53,762 bases of DNA from Chloroflexota bacterium (lineage in GTDB: Bacteria; Chloroflexota; Anaerolineae; Anaerolineales; Villigracilaceae). Location of the stretch: assembly GCA_016234485.1 (NCBI GenBank), contig JACRBL010000061.1, positions 1 to 53,762 on the forward strand, written 5' to 3'. Made by a program: the position numbers and the translations under genes. Under the pieces are notes generated by a model. It had not been told where the DNA came from. It worked only from the letters and a program-made list of their open reading frames with translations, and did no database searches. Position 1 is the stretch's first letter, and the number at the start of each line of letters is the position of its first letter. This document shows positions 1 through 6,646 of this stretch, piece after piece.

Positions 1-192
1 AGTCACTTCCAAAGTGACTGTCACTTCTGCCACTTCTTGCTGGTTGACGGGCGTCGCGGACGCGGGCGCGTCGGTGGCAGGTGGGGAGGAAACGGCTGGG
101 GCGCAGGCAGAGGCCAAAAGAACAGCGAGCGCACCCAACGCTTGCGCTGAGCGAAGTCGAAGTGTCGAGAGAATGATGCGAGAGTGGGTCAT
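1..192 (-). CDS. Putative lipoprotein, N-terminal part (truncated by window edge)
   Basis: Reading the minus strand from an ATG at 192 gives 64 open codons to base 1. A good ribosome-binding site (AAAGGAG) lies 6 nt before the ATG. The N-terminus is a basic stretch, then a hydrophobic segment (residues 18-29) ending in ASAC, a lipobox with Cys30. It is followed by an Ala/Pro/Ser/Thr-rich linker typical of exported Chloroflexota lipoproteins. The mature domain lies outside the window, so the function is unknown; a substrate-binding protein is possible but not shown. Oddity: codons 9-18 are built from a dispersed repeat (see 149-175), so part of the signal peptide is repeat-derived. It is divergent from the ALDH gene at 447. 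Confidence 0.7.
   Translation of the reverse strand, partial: MTHSRIILSTLRLRSAQALGALAVLLASACAPAVSSPPATDAPASATPVNQQEVAEVTVTLEVT
149..175. repeat. Dispersed 'CTGAGCGAAGTCGAAG' repeat fragment inside a signal peptide
   Basis: The stretch GCTGAGCGAAGTCGAAGTG matches in style the short repeat GCTGAGCCTGTCGAAG seen at 50091-50106 and similar fragments known from many bacterial genomes. Here it lies inside codons of the lipoprotein signal sequence. Confidence 0.45.
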
Positions 193-274
193 TAAAGTCT
201 CCTTTGTTGCGTTTCCTGACGTTGAGTCCAACCCTGTCATTACGTGAAAATCGGGTTAGAAAACGGAGGATTAT

Positions 275-287
275 CGTCACTTTGACG
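275..287. promoter_or_regulatory. Candidate operator CGTCA-N3-TGACG over the ALDH -35 box
   Basis: A perfect inverted repeat CGTCA-CTT-TGACG overlaps the -35 hexamer of the ALDH promoter. A further TGACG lies at 217-221. The same half-sites are clustered in the promoter of the second Lrp/AsnC gene (26707-26813). Shared control by that regulator is inference. Confidence 0.4.
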
Positions 288-310
288 GTTGTGATTTCCT
301 ACGCTATACT
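282..310 (+). promoter_or_regulatory. Sigma70-type promoter for the ALDH gene
   Basis: -35 TTGACG at 282-287, 17-nt spacer, -10 TATACT at 305-310. The predicted start near 317 gives a leader of about 130 nt composed of the heptamer repeat at 314-434. Confidence 0.65.
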
Positions 311-313
311 TTG

Positions 314-434
314 TTAGTCGCTTTGTCGGTTCGTCGCTTTGTCTCGTAGTCGCGTGGTCACTTGGTCGAAAGCCAGGTCGCGCGGAAACGCGACTATCCG
401 ACCACCCGACTATTAGACCAAATGACTAAATGAC
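314..434. repeat. Heptamer-periodic inverted repeat (locus A)
   Basis: Left arm: repeated words of the form TAGTCGC / TTTGTCG / GTGGTCA. Right arm: the complementary words (GACCACC, GACTATTAGACC). It could fold into a long imperfect hairpin in the ALDH leader. Locus K (27260-27400) uses the same words. Confidence 0.6.
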
Positions 435-446
435 AAGGAGTCCCCC

Positions 447-2090
447 ATGGCTTTCAAGTTAACCTACGCCACCATGTTCAACCCGCCCGAAACTTTGCAC
501 AAGGGTTTCGATAAGGCGGTTGCCGCGCTCAAACAGAATTTGGGCAAAGAATATGGCATGTTGATTGACGGCAAGGAAGTGTTTGCCGATGAGAAGTTCG
601 AAGTGCGCTCGCCCATCAATACCGATTGGGTGTTGGGACGGATGCAGAAGGGCAATGCCGACCATGCGCGTATGGCAATCGAGGCCGCCCGCCGCGCCGC
701 TCGTGATTGGGGACGCACCCCCTGGCAGAAGCGCGTGGCGCTCGTCCGCAAGGCCTCGAAGTTGATTGAGAAGCGCATCTTTGACCTGGGCGCGGCCATG
801 GCGATGAATGTGGGCAAGAACCGCATGGAATCGCTCGGCGATGTGCAGGAAACCGCCGACCTGATGTATTTCTCGGCCAAGATGATGGAAGAGAACAATG
901 GCTTCGTGAAGCCGATGGGCAAAGACCCGCTGGTGGGTTACGATGCCACCAATGTCTCCGTGTTGAAACCCTACGGCGTGTGGCTGATTGTCTCGCCGTT
1001 TAACTTTCCCTTCGCGCTCACGGGTGGCCCAACGGGCGCCGCGCTCGTGGCCGGCAACACCGTCGTCATCAAACCCGCGACGGACACCGCCTGGATCGTC
1101 CGCCTGTACGCTGACTGCCTGCGCGACGCGGGCTTCCCCCCTGGCGTGGTCAACTTTGTGACCGGCCCCGGCTCCACGCTTGGGCAGGCGCTCGTGGACA
1201 GCCCCGAATTTGACGGCGCGACTTTCACAGGCTCGTTCGACGTGGGCATGAAACTCTTCCGCGATTTCGCCAACCGCAACTACGTCCGACCTGTGGTGCT
1301 GGAACTCGGCGGAAAGAATCCCGCCATTGTTTCGCGCAACGCTAATCTCGAAGACGCCGCGACGGGCATCGTCCGCTCGGCCTTTGGCTTGCAGGGACAA
1401 AAATGCTCCGCCGCCTCGCGCGTCATTGTGGAGGCCCCCGTCTACGATGCGTTGGTCGCCAAACTGAAGGAGAAGGCCGAAAAACTCGTCCTCGGCGACC
1501 CGACCGAGCGCGCCACTTATAACGGCCCTGTCATCAATCGCTCCTCGTACAACGAGTTCAAGGAATTCAACGAAGAGATCAGCCAGGCGGGCGGCAACTT
1601 CCTCGTCGGCGGCAAAGTGCGCGTGGACGGCGATTTCGCCAAGGGCTATTTCTGCGAGCCGACCTTCGTGACCGACCTGCCATTCAGCCATCGCCTGTGG
1701 CAATATGAAATGTTCCTGCCCATCACCACCATCGGCAAAGTGGACAGTCTCGACGAGGCCATGAAGATCGCCAACAGCGTCAACTACGGCCTGACCGCCG
1801 GCTTCTACGGTTCGAGCGCCGAGACCAAATGGTTCTTCGATAACATCGAAGCGGGCGTGACATATGCCAACCGTCCGCAAGGCGCGACGACCGGCGCGTG
1901 GCCTGGCTTCCAACCCTTCGGTGGATGGAAAGGCTCGGGCGCGAGCGGCAAGAACGGCGGCGGCTACTACTATGTGCAACTCTACATGCACGAGCAGATC
2001 CAGACGCTGGTGAAACCCGCCAAGGCCGCGCCGAAGAAGGTCGCCAAGAAAGCGGTCAAGAAGACTGTGAAGAAAGCGACGCGACGGTAA
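447..2090 (+). CDS. Aldehyde dehydrogenase, 1-pyrroline-5-carboxylate dehydrogenase-like, with lysine-rich tail
   Basis: NAD(P)-dependent aldehyde dehydrogenase of 547 aa, probably oxidising glutamate-semialdehyde (P5C) or a similar semialdehyde to the acid. Visible motifs: cofactor Lys in NTVVIKP (Lys209), catalytic Glu in ELGGKN (Glu286), nucleophile in GQKC (Cys320), and the FQPFGGWKGSG segment near 488-498 as in the P5CDH/RocA group. The start has a clear RBS (AAGGAG, 7 nt before ATG). Oddity: residues 524-547 form an Ala/Lys/Pro tail resembling histone H1 or HU-type tails, which the ALDH family does not need and which may bind nucleic acid or an acidic surface. Family assignment is secure; substrate is inferred from motif similarity and the amino-acid/polyamine catabolic neighbourhood. 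Confidence 0.85.
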   Translation: MAFKLTYATMFNPPETLHKGFDKAVAALKQNLGKEYGMLIDGKEVFADEKFEVRSPINTDWVLGRMQKGNADHARMAIEAARRAARDWGRTPWQKRVALVRKASKLIEKRIFDLGAAMAMNVGKNRMESLGDVQETADLMYFSAKMMEENNGFVKPMGKDPLVGYDATNVSVLKPYGVWLIVSPFNFPFALTGGPTGAALVAGNTVVIKPATDTAWIVRLYADCLRDAGFPPGVVNFVTGPGSTLGQALVDSPEFDGATFTGSFDVGMKLFRDFANRNYVRPVVLELGGKNPAIVSRNANLEDAATGIVRSAFGLQGQKCSAASRVIVEAPVYDALVAKLKEKAEKLVLGDPTERATYNGPVINRSSYNEFKEFNEEISQAGGNFLVGGKVRVDGDFAKGYFCEPTFVTDLPFSHRLWQYEMFLPITTIGKVDSLDEAMKIANSVNYGLTAGFYGSSAETKWFFDNIEAGVTYANRPQGATTGAWPGFQPFGGWKGSGASGKNGGGYYYVQLYMHEQIQTLVKPAKAAPKKVAKKAVKKTVKKATRR

Positions 2091-2101
2091 GATAGCAGAC
2101 C

Positions 2102-2183
2102 GTCATTGCGAGGGCGTTCTCCCCGAAGCAATCCCCACTACGACGAGGAGATTGCTTCGTCGGGAAGAACGCCCTCCTCGCAA
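2102..2183. repeat. Dispersed palindromic element (GTCATTGCGAGG... type)
   Basis: A long imperfect inverted repeat: the left arm contains TTGCGAGGGCGTTCT and GAAGCAATC, and the right arm GATTGCTTC and AGAACGCCCT. This is recognisable as a hairpin repeat widely scattered in bacterial chromosomes. It could act as a terminator-like structure after the ALDH gene. Confidence 0.7.
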
Positions 2184-2225
2184 CACTTGCACCTGGCGCA
2201 AGTGCAGGTGTGACGGAGACGATGT

Positions 2226-2507
2226 ATGAAAGATTTCATCGCCCGCGTGGGAACGTTCTTTTTATTGGTTGGCGTCGCGCTGATCGCCTTGTTCATCGCG
2301 TCCGATGCCAGTTCCAAGATTACACACGAGCGTACCGATTACAGCCTGCTTTGCATTGCAGTAGCGCTCTTTTTTATGGGCGTTCTCTTCCGCAAGACCG
2401 CCGCGCCGCCGCAGGCCGCCGAGCGTTTCAAGTACATCAAGAAAATTCAAGCGCAACGCGATGCCTCCAAAAAAGAAAAAGGCAAGCCCGCAGAGAAAAA
2501 GAAATAA
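2226..2507 (+). CDS. Small two-helix membrane protein
   Basis: A 93-aa protein with two hydrophobic helices (about residues 8-26 and 41-56) separated by a short charged loop, and a Lys-rich cytoplasmic tail. I do not recognise the family. It ends 1 nt before the ATG of the CoA-transferase gene, so the two are probably translationally coupled and co-transcribed. Codon use is like its neighbours. It could be a fast-evolving accessory membrane protein; no enzymatic motif is visible. Confidence 0.6.
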   Translation: MKDFIARVGTFFLLVGVALIALFIASDASSKITHERTDYSLLCIAVALFFMGVLFRKTAAPPQAAERFKYIKKIQAQRDASKKEKGKPAEKKK

Positions 2508-2508
2508 C

Positions 2509-3405
2509 ATGAGCAAACTCCTCTCCCTTTCCGAAGCCATTTCACAATTCGTCAATGACGGCGACACTGTTTACGCGGCGGGGTTCACGCACCTCATCCC
2601 GTTCGCGGCGGGACACGAGATCATCCGTCAGGGCAAGAAGAATCTGACGCTCGCCCGCGCCACGCCCGACCTGATCTACGACCAGATGGTGGCGGCGGGA
2701 TGCGCGAAGAAGGTCATCTTCTCGTACATGGGCAACCCTGGTGTGGGAAGTTTGCGGCTGGTGCGCGCCGCGTTGGAAAAAGGCCAGTTGGAATGGGAGG
2801 AATATTCCCACTTCGGGATGATCACCCGCCTGCAAGCCGGCGCGTCGGGCCTGCCTTTCCTCCCCATGAAGCAGACGGGCGCATCGGACCTTGAGCGGGC
2901 CAACCCGTCCATCAAGCGCATCGCGGACCCGTACGGCGGCCCCGACTTGATCGCCGTCCCCGCGCTCAACCCGGATGTCGCCATCGTCCACGTGCAACGC
3001 GCGGACGCGAACGGGGACGCGCATTTGTGGGGCATCATCGGCGAGCAAAAGGAAGCGGCCTTCGCGGCGAAGAAAGTCATCCTGACCGCGGAGGAGATCG
3101 TGGACGAGTCCGTTATCCGTTCCGACCCGAACCGAACGATGATTCCCGGCATCATCGTCAGCGCGGTGTGTCATGTCCCGTTTGCCTGTCATCCCTCCTA
3201 CGCGCAGGGATACTACGACCGCGACAACGAGTTCTATCTCGCCTGGGACAAGGTCAGCGAATCGCCCGAGGAAGTGAAGAAGTACCTGGACGAGTGGGTC
3301 TACGGCGTGAAGGATCGAAACGAATACTGGCAAAAACTCGGCGCACAGGAGCGGCTGAAGGTGGAGCCGCAGATGAGCGAGGCGATTAATTATGGGAGGT
3401 ATTGA
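2509..3405 (+). CDS. CoA-transferase family I, subunit A (glutaconate CoA-transferase-like)
   Basis: A 298-aa alpha subunit of a family I CoA-transferase, resembling GctA-type subunits; it would exchange CoA between a carboxylic acid and acetyl-CoA or another acyl-CoA. The N-terminal part (AAGFTHLIPFAAGHEIIRQ) and the region with NPDVAIVHVQRAD are typical of the family. I chose the ATG at 2509, directly after the upstream stop. An in-frame ATG at 2461 would add 16 Lys/Arg-rich residues overlapping the previous gene and is less likely. The active-site Glu sits on subunit B in this family, and no subunit B follows: the next sequence is the integron-like insert beginning near 3582. The gene is therefore either orphaned or partnered by a distant B subunit. 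Confidence 0.8.
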   Translation: MSKLLSLSEAISQFVNDGDTVYAAGFTHLIPFAAGHEIIRQGKKNLTLARATPDLIYDQMVAAGCAKKVIFSYMGNPGVGSLRLVRAALEKGQLEWEEYSHFGMITRLQAGASGLPFLPMKQTGASDLERANPSIKRIADPYGGPDLIAVPALNPDVAIVHVQRADANGDAHLWGIIGEQKEAAFAAKKVILTAEEIVDESVIRSDPNRTMIPGIIVSAVCHVPFACHPSYAQGYYDRDNEFYLAWDKVSESPEEVKKYLDEWVYGVKDRNEYWQKLGAQERLKVEPQMSEAINYGRY

Positions 3406-3581
3406 GTTTCGGGTTCGAGAGTCGAGGGTTGGTTTCCCTTTTCAAGGTATTGTCTGGATGCTATACTGCCGAAGTTGATTGCATCAGCCCTTGCAGTCTA
3501 ATTCCTAAATTAATTTGGGGGATTAGATTGCAGGTTTTGGAGAGGCCTAAAAGGAATTACATCCGCCGCAGTCTAACCGTT

Positions 3582-3588
3582 GTTGGCT
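3582..3588 (+). other. Integron attC R'-like core at left edge of cassette array
   Basis: GTTGGCT begins cassette 1 and is exactly complementary to the R''-like AGCCAAC that ends cassette 1 (4498-4504). Upstream (3561-3581) the 3' half of an attC-like arm is seen (ATCCGC...AACCGTT), similar to that before the second core at 4620. I could not find a matching R'' further upstream. Confidence 0.4.
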
Positions 3589-3616
3589 TGCCCTTGCATA
3601 ATTGAGTCAAGAAAAA

Positions 3617-4492
3617 ATGTCAAATAAATCAAAATCACAGCAAGATGAGTCGGGTAAAAACTTTAGCGACAGCCCATTAGCGGACTATGCAGACAAAATA
3701 AGCGGCATAGGCAGTACTTTCATTTCGCTTTCAGGTTTATCGTATGCTTCTGGATTTATTATTATCAACATATATCTAGCAAATAAATATGGAATTTACA
3801 ACTTTGAGTTTTTGAACGCTCGCTACATATATTCAGGGGCATCATTTCTGTTGATGTGCCTTATAGCGTATGCAGGAGCATCCTATCTTGTCATTCGAGC
3901 AGAAAAGAACAAAAACAAATCTTGGTTTGAAAAAATTCCAGACTTCGTAATTTGGTTTGGCATTATTAATGGATTGAACGCTGTAATTGTTCAGGGAGCA
4001 ATATTAATTGCTGACAGTAGCGGTTTTAAATCCCCGCAAGACGCACTCACATTTTTCCCAATCTTTCCCTGGTTCACCTTTGCAATGGTATTCTTTTCTA
4101 TACAAATCTACTTTTTGAAAAAAGAGCATTTGGATAAAATACCAATTGAGTTGCCTTTCCCTAGTATTGTGTTTACAAATTTTATTATCGTAGCGGCACT
4201 TTATGGTTTGTCAGTCTACTCTTTTTTGCCATCATCATTAGGCGGCGGATTGCCAACTCCAGTTACGATAGTAATTGATAAAAGTAAAATTGATATTGCT
4301 CAACAATTATTACCAGTTTCACAGCAGAGTCCTTCTCTAACCGTTTATTTGATTGAGCAGAATGAAGGTTCTTTTTATGTTCTACTCAGTGACCCTAAAA
4401 ATGCTACATCAAACTCAGTTCTTCGTGCCGTGCAAGTAAATAAATCTTTGGTTGCAGGCGTAATTTATTCACGCAATACTTCGCCACCATAA
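3617..4492 (+). CDS. Cassette-borne multi-pass membrane protein of unknown function
   Basis: About 291 aa from the ATG at 3617 (a TTG at 3602 would add five residues; neither has a strong RBS). Hydrophobic helices are visible near residues 35-55, 70-92, 110-133, 150-170 and 187-203. They are followed by a C-terminal soluble domain of about 80 residues rich in beta-prone segments (TVYLIEQNEGSFYVLL). I recognise no family. Base composition is much more AT-rich than the chromosome on both sides, which indicates transfer. It lies alone between matching attC-type cores, as expected for one integron cassette. Membrane-plus-small-domain proteins are common in cassette pools and in phage defence, but no function can be assigned. 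Confidence 0.6.
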   Translation: MSNKSKSQQDESGKNFSDSPLADYADKISGIGSTFISLSGLSYASGFIIINIYLANKYGIYNFEFLNARYIYSGASFLLMCLIAYAGASYLVIRAEKNKNKSWFEKIPDFVIWFGIINGLNAVIVQGAILIADSSGFKSPQDALTFFPIFPWFTFAMVFFSIQIYFLKKEHLDKIPIELPFPSIVFTNFIIVAALYGLSVYSFLPSSLGGGLPTPVTIVIDKSKIDIAQQLLPVSQQSPSLTVYLIEQNEGSFYVLLSDPKNATSNSVLRAVQVNKSLVAGVIYSRNTSPP

Positions 4493-4497
4493 AAGCA

Positions 4498-4626
4498 AGC
4501 CAACAAAGCGTGCATCGGATTTTTGGAAGTCTGCGGCTTCGAGTAACATTTTTCTCGCTTCGGGTTTTTCTACATCTCAGGCATTTTCCCAGCCCGCCCA
4601 AAATCCGCTAACGCAAACCGTTGGCA
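4498..4626 (+). other. attC-like recombination site between cassettes 1 and 2
   Basis: R''-like AGCCAAC (4498-4504) and R'-like GTTGGCA (4620-4626) bracket 129 bp. Inside the outer cores the arms pair imperfectly: GCGT (4508-4511) with ACGC (4611-4614), then CGGATTTTTGG with CCAAAATCCG. Unpaired spacers lie between the blocks and a large variable loop in the middle, which is the layout of an attC site. The cassette ends are also consistent: both open with GTTGGC-N2-GCCCTT and both close with GCCAACAAAGCGT. Confidence 0.6.
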
Positions 4627-4681
4627 CGCCCTTTGTAAAATAATCTCATTTTTTGTGGGCTACGTTAGAGATTGAATTTCA

Positions 4682-6253
4682 ATGACCAGTAAAACAGAAG
4701 CAGACAAATACAATTTATGTTCACAGTTGCTGGATGAAGGGAAATTTGTTGAAGCAATAAAATTGGCTGAAACATTATCTAGCGACGCTTTTCGTGCTGC
4801 AATCTTTATTGACGGCGGCTTTGCTTTAGGCGACTCAAGCAAAGTCAGAAAAGGAACAAAGATGTTTGAAGATATGTTGCTGGTGGATGAATCTACGAGT
4901 GGCTTTTCAAAGTGTTCAATTTTATATAATGCGGCAAACGGGTATAGTTCACTGTACACACTAAAGCGCATAAATCATAAAGTCGTAAGTCCGCCAAACG
5001 AAAGCGATTTGAGAAACGCCAAAAAACTTTACCGTCAGGCAGTTGAAAATCTTGGAAATTCAGAGCCGTCATTCGCTTCTCAAGTATTGATAAATTACGG
5101 GAATTGTCTTTCCCAACTTGGAAGGTTTATTGACGCTATCGAACATTATGAAAAGGCTATTCACCTTGACCCCGCAAACGGAATGGCGGCGGGGAATCTT
5201 GGCATAGAACTTGAACATGCAACACTAATTACAGGGCGTTACAGGCATGAATATATTGCATTGGCATACGACTTTTTAAAGCAAGCACTCAGCCCAAAAA
5301 TGCACCTACGATACGGTTCGCCACAAGCGGCTAACGATTTTCAAGCGCGTTTGAAGTATATGGAAAATTTTATCAAAGCCCATAAAGAGCCTATTTTGCC
5401 TCCAGAACCCGCAAAGGCTACCAATAAAAACAAAACCCATCAATCCTATATACAGTTTTGTATCAAAAATGGGCTTTTCTTGAATGCTTGGGCTGGAAAC
5501 AAAAATTTAACTCCAGGGATTGTGGACGATATTTCGTTTGGTAGCATTACAACATCCGTAAACGATAAACACCTCGTTCCTGAATTGTTGAGAATTCTCA
5601 ATGAAATAAAGGAATCGTACACAACGGCACGCTATTTGTATTTTATGTCCCAAAATAAATCTGAAATTTTGGACAATGTATCGCAGACTGCAATCTACCT
5701 CGACAACTTTGATTATTCAATCAACGGTGTTTACACAGGACTGTGCAAGACTGCTTATTCAAGGGCGTTTGACGTTTTAGATAAAGTCGCAAGAATAGTG
5801 AATACCTATTTTGAAATTGGAAAACGTGAAAGCACTTTTTGGAATATCTTTGCAGAAAAGCAATCACAAGGAGAAGCCCACGAAATTCGATTTGCCGCAA
5901 GGCAATCTATCTGTGATACTCAAAATCCCAGCATGTTTGCTCTGTCAGATTTGTGTATTGATTACTTTGAAAACGCTAAAGTGGATTTGAAGACTATTGA
6001 TATACGCAGAAACAGAATTACTCACGATTATCTGAATGTCAAATTATATGTTGCGAAGGATGATAGCAAAGAAACTGTTATCGGTTTAGATGAACTTGAG
6101 CGACAAACCAAAGATGTTTTACTGCTTGCCAAGTATGCCGTTTTGTATGTTGTGAGTGCGGTAAACATTGCTGAAAGACAAAAAGAAAAATCTGACGAGC
6201 GTGTTATGCCAATGATTTACGATAGTAAGCCTGGCGAAACATTCTTGCGTTAA
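4682..6253 (+). CDS. TPR protein with C-terminal LA2681-type HEPN domain (putative RNase/toxin)
   Basis: A 523-aa protein. TPR-like helices occupy about residues 105-165 (for example AIEHYEKAIHLDPANG). The C-terminal third is all-alpha and carries RNRITH (Arg443-Asn444-x3-His448), matching the HEPN R-N-x3-H type active-site signature. The overall layout matches the LA2681-like HEPN family. HEPN proteins of this kind are commonly metal-independent RNases acting as toxins or abortive-infection effectors; here that is inference. The gene is AT-rich, isolated, and occupies the second integron-like cassette (start core 4620, end core 6284-6290). No antitoxin-like partner is adjacent unless the membrane protein of cassette 1 plays that role. 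Confidence 0.75.
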   Translation: MTSKTEADKYNLCSQLLDEGKFVEAIKLAETLSSDAFRAAIFIDGGFALGDSSKVRKGTKMFEDMLLVDESTSGFSKCSILYNAANGYSSLYTLKRINHKVVSPPNESDLRNAKKLYRQAVENLGNSEPSFASQVLINYGNCLSQLGRFIDAIEHYEKAIHLDPANGMAAGNLGIELEHATLITGRYRHEYIALAYDFLKQALSPKMHLRYGSPQAANDFQARLKYMENFIKAHKEPILPPEPAKATNKNKTHQSYIQFCIKNGLFLNAWAGNKNLTPGIVDDISFGSITTSVNDKHLVPELLRILNEIKESYTTARYLYFMSQNKSEILDNVSQTAIYLDNFDYSINGVYTGLCKTAYSRAFDVLDKVARIVNTYFEIGKRESTFWNIFAEKQSQGEAHEIRFAARQSICDTQNPSMFALSDLCIDYFENAKVDLKTIDIRRNRITHDYLNVKLYVAKDDSKETVIGLDELERQTKDVLLLAKYAVLYVVSAVNIAERQKEKSDERVMPMIYDSKPGETFLR

Positions 6254-6283
6254 AATAGCAAAAGACTTTCCAAGTCAAAAGCG

Positions 6284-6380
6284 TGCCAACAAAGCGTCCT
6301 AAGAAACCAGAATTGGCAGGAAAACGCCCTTTTTGCCATCTTTCCTCCTCCTGCCTTTAACTCAAAAAAGACGCCGCCTC
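6284..6380 (+). other. Terminal attC-like site, incomplete
   Basis: R''-like TGCCAAC (6284-6290) exactly complements the cassette-2 start core (4620-4626). GCGTC (6294-6298) can pair with GACGC (6370-6374), and GGCAGG with CCTGCC in between. No R' core follows, so the right end of the array looks truncated or decayed. Confidence 0.4.
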
Positions 6381-6505
6381 TCTATTTTTCAAACGGCGTC
6401 CCGCATCCAAGCGATTCGGTTGATTGGACATGAATGGTACTGCGCTTTTGTGAAGAACATTTCACGATAATTCGCGCCGCGTAGCAAGACCGACGAAAAC
6501 CACCA

Positions 6506-6646
6506 ATGAAACTTCTCATCACCAAGTCCATGCTCAAAATACTCGGAAAATCCCTCCTGCTCACCCTGCTCGCGGGGATAATCGTTGGGGCCATTGGCTA
6601 CGTCAATGAATGGGACTCTTCCGCCCGTTACCCCACCAGCCCTTGA
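6506..6646 (+). pseudogene. Possible truncated small membrane protein
   Basis: An open frame of 46 codons with a hydrophobic helix (about residues 14-33, SLLLTLLAGIIVGAIGY) that runs head-on into the 3' end of the glycosyltransferase on the other strand. The helix and the following short polar stretch look like the start of a longer membrane protein. No RBS is evident. It may be a fragment left when the cassette region or the glycosyltransferase was inserted, or a chance frame. Confidence 0.3.

Noticed and set aside
459..1991. 510-codon open frame on the minus strand opposite the ALDH gene
   Set aside because: Antisense shadow produced by GC-rich codon bias; the ALDH frame is complete and conserved.
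3402..3605. 67-codon frame after the CoA-transferase gene as a beta-subunit remnant
   Set aside because: The translation has no CoA-transferase similarity and runs across the attC-like arm.
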